Below the pieces are notes generated by a model. The model had not been told where the DNA came from and ran no database searches. It saw nothing but the letters and a program-made list of their open reading frames with translations. From positions 124,001-188,000 of the forward strand of contig NZ_JAEUAK010000003.1 in NCBI RefSeq assembly GCF_019511345.1: 64,000 bases of DNA. Reading direction: 5' to 3'. The stretch comes from Rhizobium mesosinicum (GTDB taxonomy: Bacteria; Pseudomonadota; Alphaproteobacteria; Rhizobiales; Rhizobiaceae). This document shows, piece after piece, positions 1 through 8,320 of the stretch. The position numbers and the translations under genes were made by a program. Positions within the stretch are counted from its first letter, which is position 1; every line of letters begins with the position of its first letter.

Positions 1-196
1 CGGCGCCAGCGCCTGAAGTGCCAGCCGCTTTGAATAAACGATACCTTATCATGTGCTTATGCCATTAACTTATCCCGTCCGAAGTTCGATTCCTTTCAAG
101 AGCGCTACGAAAAACCAACCATTCAGGTGCGCCAAGTAGGCAACAGACGCGAACAGGCCGAAACGTCGAGCTCGGCCACCGAGCTCTGCGATCCTC

Positions 197-1006
197 CTAC
201 GAAAGGCCCTCCTGCCAGGCCTGGTAGACGGTCCTGATGCTGGGTCGAAAACCCAGGCTGCGGGCGAGGGACGTATCGACATGCAGGTACCAGGGATTTG
301 GGAGAGGCTCGCAACTGGAGTCCAAGCGCTTCCCCGCCATGCCCGCGAGTTCGTAGATGGAGGAGGGCGCCTCGTCGGCCAAGTTCACGATGCGCCGATC
401 GAAATCACCTTTGAGCGCCAGCGTGACTGCCTGGGCGATGTCACGATGGTGGATCGTGCTCATGCGTTGCGCCGGATGCCAGGTGCTGACGTGCTTGGGA
501 AGAGATTGGAGATGTCCGTCACCGTCGCCATAGACGAAGGGGAAGCGAAGGATGGACCAGTTCAACCCGCTTTCGCGCAGTTCCCTTTCCGCGGCAACCT
601 TGCTTGCGGGATAGGCGTGCTGTGGATCGACCGGGTCGTCTTCCCTTCCCGGATGCGGATTGTCCTTGTTGTAGACATGGCTGGTGCTCGACATGATGAA
701 ACGCGCGTCGGGAGCGTGGGTCTTTACCGCAGCGATCAAGTTGCGTGTCCCATCGAGGTTGCTCTTCCAGATGAGATCGGTGTCTTGTGTGCGAAACACG
801 GCGGCGAGGTGCACGATTGCGGAAACCCCTTGGACGGCGTTCGCCAGGGTTGAAGGGTCGAGAATATCGCCCGTCACGGCTTCTGTTCCCTGAGGGCAGT
901 CCTTGCCCGCCCGGAGCAGGGCTCGGCAAGCATATCCGGTCTCCACCAACCGCGGCAGAAGCCGCTCGCCAACGAGCCCGGTGGCTCCGGTGATCAATAA
1001 GGTCAT
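197..1006 (-). CDS. NAD(P)-dependent epimerase/reductase (extended SDR)
   Basis: A 269-residue extended short-chain dehydrogenase/epimerase. The N-terminus has the Rossmann nucleotide-binding motif GATGLVG (residues 7-13). An SSTS stretch (106-109) followed by YPASK (132-136) supplies the catalytic Ser-Tyr-Lys set. It should act in the cytoplasm on a nucleotide-sugar or aldehyde/ketone substrate that cannot be named from sequence. The ATG at 1004-1006 was chosen because the Rossmann strand MTLLITGATG begins there; the frame stays open upstream but that part looks non-coding. The MarR gene upstream ends only four bases before this start, so the two are probably one transcript and the regulator probably controls this enzyme. 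Confidence 0.85.
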   Translation of the reverse strand: MTLLITGATGLVGERLLPRLVETGYACRALLRAGKDCPQGTEAVTGDILDPSTLANAVQGVSAIVHLAAVFRTQDTDLIWKSNLDGTRNLIAAVKTHAPDARFIMSSTSHVYNKDNPHPGREDDPVDPQHAYPASKVAAERELRESGLNWSILRFPFVYGDGDGHLQSLPKHVSTWHPAQRMSTIHHRDIAQAVTLALKGDFDRRIVNLADEAPSSIYELAGMAGKRLDSSCEPLPNPWYLHVDTSLARSLGFRPSIRTVYQAWQEGLS

Positions 1007-1010
1007 TTGC

Positions 1011-1460
1011 CTAGTCCTTTCGCAACAGGGCCTGTAGTCGTTCGGTCGCTGATTTGAGGACGCGGATTGTCGTGGCCAGATCGGCCTCGTCGATCCCGCC
1101 GAAGGCGGCGTCGTGAATGAAAGAAAGATCAGGGATTCTGCGCCACAGCGCCTCACCTGTGGCTGTCAGCTTCAGTAGACGTTGACGCTGATCGCCTCCA
1201 TCCGCGGTCTGCGCGACCAAATCCTTGCGGACGAGTGTGGCAATAATCCCGCTCAAGGTCGCGCGTTCAAGTTCAAGTGCGCGGCCGAGGTCTCGTTGGA
1301 CGGACGGGCCGTTGTTGACGAGATACCAGAGGACATACCATTGCGTGGACCCCAGATCGAAAGGCCGCAGACGCTCGTCCATGAGGGCTCGGCCCGCGAA
1401 GTAACACCGCTTCGTCCACGCGCCCACGGAGAGGTCTTTGGTGTCCGCCTGATCATGCAT
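1011..1460 (-). CDS. MarR family transcriptional regulator
   Basis: A 149-residue MarR-type winged-helix protein. The core reads STQWYVLWYLVNNG, then a recognition-helix region with RATLSGIIATLVRKDLV and a wing with GDQRQRLLKLTATGE, in the usual order for the family. Start at the ATG ending at 1460. MarR proteins normally repress their own operon and are released by small phenolic or oxidising ligands. The gene is the first of a two-gene unit with the epimerase. A perfect 13-bp inverted repeat lies just upstream of the start (1478-1518) and is the likely operator. Confidence 0.85.
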   Translation of the reverse strand: MHDQADTKDLSVGAWTKRCYFAGRALMDERLRPFDLGSTQWYVLWYLVNNGPSVQRDLGRALELERATLSGIIATLVRKDLVAQTADGGDQRQRLLKLTATGEALWRRIPDLSFIHDAAFGGIDEADLATTIRVLKSATERLQALLRKD

Positions 1461-1477
1461 GAAAACGGCCCGTTTAT

Positions 1478-1518
1478 TTCGTTCGCTACCATACGATAAT
1501 CGCAAGGTAGCGAACGAA
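1478..1518. promoter_or_regulatory. Inverted repeat upstream of MarR gene (candidate operator)
   Basis: TTCGTTCGCTACC at 1478-1490 is exactly repeated in inverted orientation as GGTAGCGAACGAA at 1506-1518, with a 15-base spacer. It starts 18 bases upstream of the MarR start codon. The position and symmetry fit autoregulation by the MarR dimer. The assignment of the binding protein is inferred. Confidence 0.6.
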
Positions 1519-1653
1519 TGTCAAGGCTCGACGCCATCGAATTGGGATGAAGCGATCTCAAGGAGTCGGGCCAGAGAGCTGGACAGCCGTCTCAGACATA
1601 AGCGACGCGATCAGGCCGGCAATGACTGTGATGACGACGACGTCGCTGGGGCG

Positions 1654-2544
1654 TTATCGCCACCGCTTCACATGCTCGACGAGCGCCCGAAGTTTCGGAG
1701 GAAGATTTCGCCGGCTGGGGTAATAAAGAAAGAAGCCGGCAAACGGAGGGCAATAGTCCTGAAGGAGAGGGACCAACTGACCGGATGCGACATAGGGTTT
1801 GAACGTGTCTTCCATACCGAAGGTGATGCCGCCGCCGGCACAGGCTGTGCGGATCATAAGCCACATATCATTGGTGGTGATCTGCGGGTCGACAGCCACG
1901 TCAAACTCGCGCCCGTCTTCGCCGAATTCCCAACGATAGGGTGCGCTGTGTGGCGCTGGACGCCAGCCGATGCACCGATGCGTTGACAGTTCCGAAGGAT
2001 GTTTGGGCCTGCCGAAACGTTCGATGTAGGACGGCGCGGCGAAGGCGCCCTGGCGCTGGTCACCCGAGACTGGAACGGCAAACATATCCTGATCGATGAC
2101 CTCGCCCAACCGCACCCCCGCGTCGTAGCCTTCCGCGACGATGTCGAATTCCTCGTCCGTGACCGTCACGTCGATCTGAACTGAGGGAAAGGCATCCGCA
2201 AAACGCGCCAGAAGCGGCCCCGAAATGAACTGCTCGGCGATGGACGACACTGCCAGCCTCAACAGTCCGCTCGGTGCGCTGTCGCGGTCCGCCGTCGCGT
2301 CGAGCGCCAGTCCGACTTCGGAAATCGCCGGCGCCACCCGGTGATACAGTTGTTCGCCGGCCTCCGTGAGACTGACACTGCGCGTCGTGCGCCGCACGAG
2401 CGCGACGCCCAGCCGATCTTCAAGACGTCGGACAGCCTGGCTGACCGCTGGTCGAGTGACGCCCAGATTCTCCGCGGCCACGCGGAAGCTGCGCGCTTCG
2501 GCGACAGCCAGGAAAACGGAAATGCCATTCAGATCGATCGCCAT
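1654..2544 (-). CDS. LysR family transcriptional regulator
   Basis: A 296-residue LysR-type regulator. The N-terminal winged helix-turn-helix (about residues 1-60) contains AENLGVTRPAVSQAVRRLED and the linker RRTTRSVSLTEAG. The C-terminal two-lobed effector domain ends with YYPSRRNLPPKLRALVEH. It closely resembles two other LysR genes in the window (3813-4712 and 6233-7138), all of the CrgA-like subgroup. It is divergent from the NTF2-like gene at 2717, which is its most likely target by position. The effector is unknown. Confidence 0.9.
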   Translation of the reverse strand: MAIDLNGISVFLAVAEARSFRVAAENLGVTRPAVSQAVRRLEDRLGVALVRRTTRSVSLTEAGEQLYHRVAPAISEVGLALDATADRDSAPSGLLRLAVSSIAEQFISGPLLARFADAFPSVQIDVTVTDEEFDIVAEGYDAGVRLGEVIDQDMFAVPVSGDQRQGAFAAPSYIERFGRPKHPSELSTHRCIGWRPAPHSAPYRWEFGEDGREFDVAVDPQITTNDMWLMIRTACAGGGITFGMEDTFKPYVASGQLVPLLQDYCPPFAGFFLYYPSRRNLPPKLRALVEHVKRWR

Positions 2545-2716
2545 TGGTTAGATAGATTTACCAGAGTGGTCATCATTGGGCAAATTGTCCGATCTCATCG
2601 AGGCGCCTACCTTAGATCACACGAGTTAGGACGCGAGGCCTGTCGACGGTGCACGCAGCTTCAGTGCCAGTCGATGGCTCTCATCAAGCTCTCAGCAGCC
2701 AGGAAAGGACTGTACC

Positions 2717-3271
2717 ATGACCATTCTTCCGACACGCCAGCGGGTCGCCGGCGCTCGCCGAACGGCTCTGATCACAGTGGCATTGCTGTCGCTCGCTCTG
2801 CCGGGCACAGCCATTGCAAACGCCACGCCAACGCAGGTGCAAGCTGCGGACAGTGCGGCTGTCGAGCAACGGAACAGGGCGATAGTCGAAGCCGCCTTCG
2901 AAAAATGGCGCGGGGGCACCTATGTCTTCGGGGAGCTCCTCGCTCCCGACGTCATCTGGACGATCCATGGTTCCGGGCCGGTCGCCGGCACCTATCGTAA
3001 CCAGAAGGACTTCATCGAGAAGGCCTCGCGTCCACTGACCAGCCGGCTCGCGACCCCGATCGCGCCGGAGGTGCACAACATCTTTGCGAACGGGGACACG
3101 GTCGTCATCCGCTTCGACGGAACCGCGACCACGACGTCGGGCGCACCTTATCGCAATCAGTTCGTCTGGATACTCAAGATGAAGGACGGCCTCGTCGTCA
3201 ATGCGGAAGCCTTCCTTGACCTCGTCGCCTATCAGCGGGTTGTCGACAACAACGCCCCCCGTTCCCAATGA
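2717..3271 (+). CDS. Exported SnoaL/NTF2-like protein
   Basis: A 184-residue protein with a basic N-terminus and a hydrophobic segment (ITVALLSLALPGTAIANA) that reads as a signal peptide, with cleavage near residue 36. The rest resembles the SnoaL/NTF2-like fold: an N-terminal helix (RNRAIVEAAFEKWRGG), then DVIWTIHGSGPVAGTYRNQKDF and a C-terminal sheet ending in the acidic EAFLDLVAY segment. Members are isomerases, hydrolases or ligand-binding proteins, and the substrate cannot be told. It is divergent from a LysR gene and precedes the Atu4866-type gene. Confidence 0.7.
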   Translation: MTILPTRQRVAGARRTALITVALLSLALPGTAIANATPTQVQAADSAAVEQRNRAIVEAAFEKWRGGTYVFGELLAPDVIWTIHGSGPVAGTYRNQKDFIEKASRPLTSRLATPIAPEVHNIFANGDTVVIRFDGTATTTSGAPYRNQFVWILKMKDGLVVNAEAFLDLVAYQRVVDNNAPRSQ

Positions 3272-3377
3272 CCTGTGCCTGCGGTTTCGGCAGAACTGAG
3301 TGTCTGCCGAACCGACACCGCGCGCCCGCGCGCGATTTCCTCCAAACCGAGAATAGTACCACTTAACGGAGCCGACA

Positions 3378-3707
3378 ATGCGACAGCCATTTGCAGCACT
3401 CATCACAGCGGCCAGCCTTTCGGTTCAGCCAGCAGAAGCACAGGAGACCAATTTGCAGCCGAACCATCCATATGCCGGCATGTGGGTCACCGACGACAAT
3501 CGTGTTCGCCATGAACTTCTGCCGAGCGGACGCTATGTCGAGGCGCGCGGTCAGCGTGAGCGAGCCTATGAGGGCCGCTATGAAGTCGACGGGACGCATA
3601 TCGAGTACTGGGACGACACGGGTTTCACTGCCGACGGCGATTTCGTCGATGCCAACACACTGCACCATGGCGGCATGATCTTGCGTCGCAAGCCGGCGAC
3701 GCCATGA
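3378..3707 (+). CDS. Atu4866-family small protein
   Basis: A 109-residue protein with a short N-terminal export-like segment (about residues 1-21, ending in QPAEAQE) and a compact domain rich in aromatic and acidic residues (GMWVTDDNRVRHELLPSGRY, then YEGRYEVDGTHIEYWDDTG). This pattern matches the family named after Agrobacterium Atu4866, a small beta-rich fold of unknown role. The start ATG at 3378 follows CGGAG. It lies 106 bases after the NTF2-like gene and converges with the next LysR gene. Confidence 0.7.
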   Translation: MRQPFAALITAASLSVQPAEAQETNLQPNHPYAGMWVTDDNRVRHELLPSGRYVEARGQRERAYEGRYEVDGTHIEYWDDTGFTADGDFVDANTLHHGGMILRRKPATP

Positions 3708-3812
3708 CAGACTGGACGAGCTTCCGCGATGCGGAAACGGTTCACACCGATGGATTGCCGCAGGTCTTTCTGAATCCATCTGACGGGGCAGACGCCATGC
3801 ATCGCCGCCCCA

Positions 3813-4712
3813 TCATCGTGACCTGTCCACCTCTCGCAGGAGGTCGATGAAGGCCCGTAATGGAGACGGCACGTGTCGGCTGCGCGGGTAATAGAGCGCC
3901 AGCCCCGGTATCGGCGGGCACCAGTCATCAAGTACAGTGAGCAACTGGCCGGACGCCAGAAACGGTCGCGCGAAATGGTCGGGCACATAGGCGATACCGC
4001 GCCCGTCCACCGCCGCCTGCACGAGAAGATCATTGTCGTCGAGGGTGAGGTTGCCCGGGACGTCGATCGCCACTTCGGCGCCGCGCTTTGAGAACTCCCA
4101 GCGATAACGCTTTCCGCTCGGCAGACGTTGGCGGATGCAGCAATGGGCGTCAAGGTCGTCGGGCGTATGCGGTGTTGCTCTGCCCTCGAGGTACGACGGC
4201 GCTGCCACGGCGATGAAACGGACGGCGCCTCCGAACTTCACTGCGACCATATCTTTCGGGACGGTTTCCAGCAGACGGACGCCCGCGTCGAAACCCTGTT
4301 CCACGATATCGACGAGCCGACCTTCCGACACCAGATCGAGCTCGACATCTGGATAAAGATCCAAGAAGCGCGGCACCACGTCTGCGAGCAGGATGCGGGC
4401 ACCGCTTTTGTTCGCATTAATCCTAAGTGTGCCGCTTGGAGTACCGCGCTCCTCCGAGAGCGTGTCGAGCGCCTGATCGAGTTCCTGAAGAACGGGGTCG
4501 AGGCGCGCCAGCAGACGAGCTCCGGTTTGGGTTAGCGATACACTCCGTGTCGTCCGATTGAAGAGGCGGACGTCCAGTTTTGCTTCTAATCCGATGATCG
4601 TGTGGCTGAGGGCGGAGCGCGAAACACCTATGACATCGGCCGCCCTGCGGAAGCTCTGATGATTGGCCACCGCTGCAAAGGCGGCAAGGTCGTTCAGACT
4701 AGGGCGTATCAT
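3813..4712 (-). CDS. LysR family transcriptional regulator
   Basis: A 299-residue LysR-type regulator. The HTH includes ADVIGVSRSALSHTIIGLEA, followed by the family linker NRTTRSVSLTQTGARLLARL. The effector domain holds [18 protein letters not shown] and ends in YYPRSRHVPSPLRAF. It is divergent from the frameshifted SDR gene at 4808, with 95 bases between the two starts, so the SDR operon is the probable target. It is the second of three similar LysR genes within 6 kb, which suggests local duplication or repeated acquisition of LysR-plus-oxidoreductase units. Confidence 0.9.
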   Translation of the reverse strand: MIRPSLNDLAAFAAVANHQSFRRAADVIGVSRSALSHTIIGLEAKLDVRLFNRTTRSVSLTQTGARLLARLDPVLQELDQALDTLSEERGTPSGTLRINANKSGARILLADVVPRFLDLYPDVELDLVSEGRLVDIVEQGFDAGVRLLETVPKDMVAVKFGGAVRFIAVAAPSYLEGRATPHTPDDLDAHCCIRQRLPSGKRYRWEFSKRGAEVAIDVPGNLTLDDNDLLVQAAVDGRGIAYVPDHFARPFLASGQLLTVLDDWCPPIPGLALYYPRSRHVPSPLRAFIDLLREVDRSR

Positions 4713-4807
4713 TCGTGATTTATCCTCACCACTTCATCTCAAATTGGCATCCTTATATCACCAATCCTGCGGGTTTACATTCGGCGATGAACAACGAGGG
4801 AAATTCA

Positions 4808-5640
4808 ATGACAAAGACATGGTTTATCACTGGCGCTTCCTCCGGGCTCGGTCTCAAGATGACGCAACAGTTGCTCGCCCAGGGAACACTGTGATCGCAA
4901 CGGTTCGCCGCCCAGGAACGCTGACGCAACTTGAGCAGGAATATCGCGGGCGCCTGGATACCGTTCAGCTTGATCTGATCGAGCCGGAGAGCATTGGCTC
5001 GGCCGTCGAAGGAGTCTTCAAGCGGCATGACCGCATAGACGTGATCGTCAGCAACGCGGGCTACGGCCTGTTCGGTGCTGCGGAAGAGCTCACGAATGAA
5101 GAGATCGACCGGCAGATCGCCACCAATCTTACCGGATCCATTCATCTGATCCGTGCTGCACTGCCCCTTCTTCGAAAGCAAGGCGGCGGGCGGATCGTAC
5201 AGGTCTCGTCCGAAGGTGGGCAGATCGCGTATCCCGGCTTCAGCCTCTATCACGCGACCAAGTGGGGCATCGAGGGTTTTGTCGAAGCCGTGGCGCAGGA
5301 GGTGGCGCCTTTTGGCATCGATTTCATCATCGCTGAGCCCGGGCCGACGGGCACGAATTTCGGAGCCAATCTCGTTCAGGCCATACCGTTGGATGCCTAT
5401 GCTGAAACGGCCGCCGGCGCCGTTCGCCGGGCGATCAGCGACGGAAGCTTCGAGATCAAGGGGGATGCGGCGCGCACCGTGTCCGCGATCCTCTCGGCCG
5501 CCGAGAGCGAGACGCCGCCGTTGCGGCTGGCGCTGGGCAGCACGGCCTATTCGTCTATCTCAAGGGCGCTTTCCGCACGCCTTTCCGCTCTTGAGGCGCA
5601 GCGAGAGGTGGCGAATTTCGCCGACAGGCAGGACCTGTGA
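4808..5640 (+). pseudogene. SDR family oxidoreductase, single-base frameshift
   Basis: The ATG at 4808 begins MTKTWFITGASSGLGLKMTQ, a classical SDR start with the TGASSGLG cofactor loop, but this frame stops at 4892 after LAQGTL. The next frame picks up at the same place with NTVIATVRRPGTLTQ and runs to 5640, including the NAG motif (SNAGYGLFG) and YHATK active-site residues. The join falls in GGG at 4882-4884, where one extra G would restore a normal protein of about 277 residues. Either the gene is inactive or there is a homopolymer sequencing error. It is divergent from a LysR gene and upstream of a lipocalin-like gene. Confidence 0.8.
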
Positions 5641-5689
5641 ACCGCAGCGGTCCAGAACCAAAGACTTCGAGAACAGGAAAGAAGAAAAA

Positions 5690-6184
5690 ATGTCCATTCG
5701 ACCAGCTATATTGGCTCTCGCCTTTAGCATCTCGTCTTCTGCTTTCGCGCAGGCAGCCGCTGAAAATCAGGTCGTCGGCACCTGGCGCATGATGTCGGCG
5801 ACGATCGACCCCGGCGGAAAGAATATCGCCGCCTATGGAGAGAAACCCAACGGTCTTCTTGTCTTCACACCCGACATGCACTTCGTGGAAGTCCTGACCG
5901 ACGCCGAGATCCCGCGGTTTGCATCCAATGCCCGCGGCGAGGGGACGGACGATGAAAACCGCATGGCCATGTCACGCAGCATCGGGTTCTTCGGCACATA
6001 CACCGTTGATGAGAAGGGAGAATTCAGCGGCAACCGGGTCGAAGGCGCTACATTTCCGAACTGGGTTGGCAGCGTGCGAACGCGTGATGATCTGAGAATG
6101 GTCGTTGAAGGCGACCGGATGACCGAACAGTTCCGCAGGCCGGAGGGCACTCAAATCAGGATTGAATGGCAGCGCGTCGAATGA
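5690..6184 (+). CDS. Exported lipocalin-like domain protein
   Basis: A 164-residue protein with a signal peptide (hydrophobic residues 5-21, AxA-like site near SSAFAQAAA). The mature part begins VVGTWRMMSATIDPGGK and continues with GLLVFTPDMHFVEVL and GFFGTYTVDEKGEF, the signature of the lipocalin-like family common in proteobacteria. The function is probably binding of a small hydrophobic ligand in the periplasm, but this is inferred. The ATG at 5690 follows a purine-rich GGAAAGAAG site. It lies 49 bases downstream of the frameshifted SDR, probably in the same transcript. Confidence 0.75.
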   Translation: MSIRPAILALAFSISSSAFAQAAAENQVVGTWRMMSATIDPGGKNIAAYGEKPNGLLVFTPDMHFVEVLTDAEIPRFASNARGEGTDDENRMAMSRSIGFFGTYTVDEKGEFSGNRVEGATFPNWVGSVRTRDDLRMVVEGDRMTEQFRRPEGTQIRIEWQRVE

Positions 6185-6232
6185 GGGTCGGAGGCTGGCT
6201 GCTGTAATGTTCAGACCTTCGGATATGCGCCG

Positions 6233-7138
6233 TCAGTCATTCGCCTCCCAGCCGTAGCCTTTCATGTAACCGAGAAAAGCACGCATGGCCGCGCTCGGGA
6301 GACGGCGGCTGGGGTAGTATAGAAACCAGTGCGGCAATGTGGGGCTCTGGTCGGAGAGAAGCTCCACCAGCCGGCCGGTTTGAATATGCGGTTTGGCGTA
6401 ATCATCGAAGACATGGGCTATTCCTCTGCCCGCCAGCGCAGCTTGCAGTTCATTGTGTGCGGAGCTGACCGTCAAGCGGCCGGTTGGAGTGACTTCGATC
6501 TCTTCGCTTCCCTCGGCAAACCGCCAGTTGACGAGCGTGCCCCCAGGGAAACGACGTTTGATACAATCGTGATCGACGAGGTCGTGCGGCGTCTGGGGCT
6601 CTCCGCACCTCTTTATGTAGTCGGGCGAAGCGACGATTGCATAACGAAGCGCGGGTCCGAGCGGCAGCGCGATCATGTCCTGGGCGAGCTGCTTGCCGAA
6701 CCTGACGCCGGCATCGAAACCCTGTTCGACGATATCGATGACGGCCGCATCGCTGATGATCTCGATCTTCACCTCGGGGTAAACATCCATGAAGTCGAAT
6801 ACGAGCGGACAAAGAAAATGATCGACGGCCGGTGCCGGCGCGTTGATTCTGAGGGTTCCGGATGGGCTATCGCGCAAGTCGTCGACCTCTGCGATGGCGA
6901 GCCTGATGTCGCTCAACGCGGGTGCCAGGCGCTCAAGAAGGCGCTGTCCCGCCTCCGTTGGGAATACGCTCCTCGTCGTTCTATTGAGGAGCCGGATGCC
7001 CAACGCCTCTTCCAGGCCATTCATCGTTTGGCTCAAGGCCGATGATGAGACCCCTCGCTCATGTGCGGCTGCGCGGAAACCTCCACAGCGCACGATGGCC
7101 ACGAACACATCGAAGCTGTCCAGGCGAATAGGGTCCAT
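6233..7138 (-). CDS. LysR family transcriptional regulator
   Basis: A 301-residue LysR-type regulator with HTH AHERGVSSSALSQTMNGLEE, linker LLNRTTRSVFPTEAGQRLL and an effector domain ending WFLYYPSRRLPSAAMRAFLG. It is the third of the closely related LysR group in this window. It is divergent from the MBL-aldo/keto reductase-dioxygenase operon that starts at 7306, and the gap contains a dyad (7161-7184) of the type LysR proteins bind. Control of that operon is therefore likely. Confidence 0.9.
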   Translation of the reverse strand: MDPIRLDSFDVFVAIVRCGGFRAAAHERGVSSSALSQTMNGLEEALGIRLLNRTTRSVFPTEAGQRLLERLAPALSDIRLAIAEVDDLRDSPSGTLRINAPAPAVDHFLCPLVFDFMDVYPEVKIEIISDAAVIDIVEQGFDAGVRFGKQLAQDMIALPLGPALRYAIVASPDYIKRCGEPQTPHDLVDHDCIKRRFPGGTLVNWRFAEGSEEIEVTPTGRLTVSSAHNELQAALAGRGIAHVFDDYAKPHIQTGRLVELLSDQSPTLPHWFLYYPSRRLPSAAMRAFLGYMKGYGWEAND

Positions 7139-7160
7139 TGCGAAGTTTTTCTAATCAAGG

Positions 7161-7184
7161 TGATAAACTTAACGCAGGTTATCA
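7161..7184. promoter_or_regulatory. Dyad in LysR/MBL divergent promoter
   Basis: TGATAA at 7161-7166 is mirrored by TTATCA at 7179-7184 with a 12-base spacer. The site is 22 bases upstream of the LysR start and about 120 upstream of the MBL gene. This resembles the interrupted dyads bound by LysR-type regulators. Six-base arms can occur by chance, so support is moderate at best. Confidence 0.35.
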
Positions 7185-7305
7185 GATCAATGGCCCCATG
7201 TCATGGTTGATGCCGAGTTCAACGGTGCTCGAGGTTTGCTTTCACAGTCAATTCGACTCGTGCGAAGCGCTGAAGCAACCGAGCGCCCACACGGAGGAAA
7301 ACCTG

Positions 7306-8298
7306 ATGAGTGCCTTTACCCTCAACAGACGTGCCATCATGCTGTCCGCTGTCGCCGGCGCATCGACCATGTTCATCCCAAACCTGGGTAGCTCCGGCAG
7401 CGCTACCGCCCAGGCGGCGTCTTCGGCGGCCGGCAATGCTGGTTATTACCGTTTCCGCGTCGGCGAAATTAACGCGACTGTCGTGAGCGATGGTGTGATT
7501 GGTGGACCGCCCCGCGTTTATGCAAGCGACGCGCCGGAAGCCGAGCTTCAGGAGGTGCTGCGCCAAGCATTTCTGCCGACCGACCACATGACGCTCAATC
7601 TCAACACGCTGCTGATTGAAACCGGCGGCCGGCGGATCCTGATCGAGGCTGGCGCCGGCAAAACCATGGGCCCGAATGGCGGCCGGATCGTCGATAATCT
7701 CGCGGCGATCGGTCTCAGTCCTGCCGACATCGACGTGATCGTCGTCTCCCACACCCACCCCGACCATGTCGGCAACTTGAGAACCGCAGACGGCGGCAAG
7801 GCCTTTCCCCGCGCTACTGTCTTCGTCCCGAAGGCCGACTGGGATTTCTTCGTGCGCACCGATCCGGATCTCTCCTACATGCCCGTGCCGGAGGAATTCC
7901 GCATGCGCTTCGCGGCAAACATCAAGAACAGCCTCGAGCCGTTCATGAATGAAGTCGAGCTTTACGAAGCGGGCGCCGAGATCGTGCCGGGTCTGACGAC
8001 GCTCGTGGCATCCGGCCATACGCCGGGCATGGCGACCTTCCTCGTCCACTCCGGGAACGATCAATTGCTGCTGACGGCGGATCTTGCCTACCACCCTGTT
8101 GTCAACGTCGATAAGCCCTGGCTTCCGGGCCCGGACCGCGACAAGGAGACCGCGCTCTCCTCCCGCAGGCGCATCTTCGATAGGGCTGCCACCGAGCGCA
8201 TGCCCGTCCTTGGATTCCACTATCCGTTTCCCGGCCTCGGCCGGATGCTGAAGACCGATGGCGGCTACGCCTGGGTCCCAGCCGGCTGGCAGTTCTGA
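7306..8298 (+). CDS. MBL-fold metallo-hydrolase with twin-arginine signal
   Basis: A 330-residue metallo-beta-lactamase-fold protein. An N-terminal LNRRAIMLSAVAGAS stretch reads as a Tat signal, with an alanine-rich cleavage region near residue 37. The metal site SHTHPDH (residues 148-154) supplies His149, His151, Asp153 and His154. Later ligands appear in ASGHTPGMATF, LLTADLAYH and GFHYPFPG. Members are lactonases, thioesterase-like or other hydrolases; none can be singled out. The ATG at 7306 has an excellent GGAGG site eight to twelve bases ahead. It is the first gene of an operon with the aldo/keto reductase and the dioxygenase-like gene. Confidence 0.85.
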   Translation: MSAFTLNRRAIMLSAVAGASTMFIPNLGSSGSATAQAASSAAGNAGYYRFRVGEINATVVSDGVIGGPPRVYASDAPEAELQEVLRQAFLPTDHMTLNLNTLLIETGGRRILIEAGAGKTMGPNGGRIVDNLAAIGLSPADIDVIVVSHTHPDHVGNLRTADGGKAFPRATVFVPKADWDFFVRTDPDLSYMPVPEEFRMRFAANIKNSLEPFMNEVELYEAGAEIVPGLTTLVASGHTPGMATFLVHSGNDQLLLTADLAYHPVVNVDKPWLPGPDRDKETALSSRRRIFDRAATERMPVLGFHYPFPGLGRMLKTDGGYAWVPAGWQF

Positions 8299-8320
8299 CT
8301 CTCGAAATAGGAGACATCCC

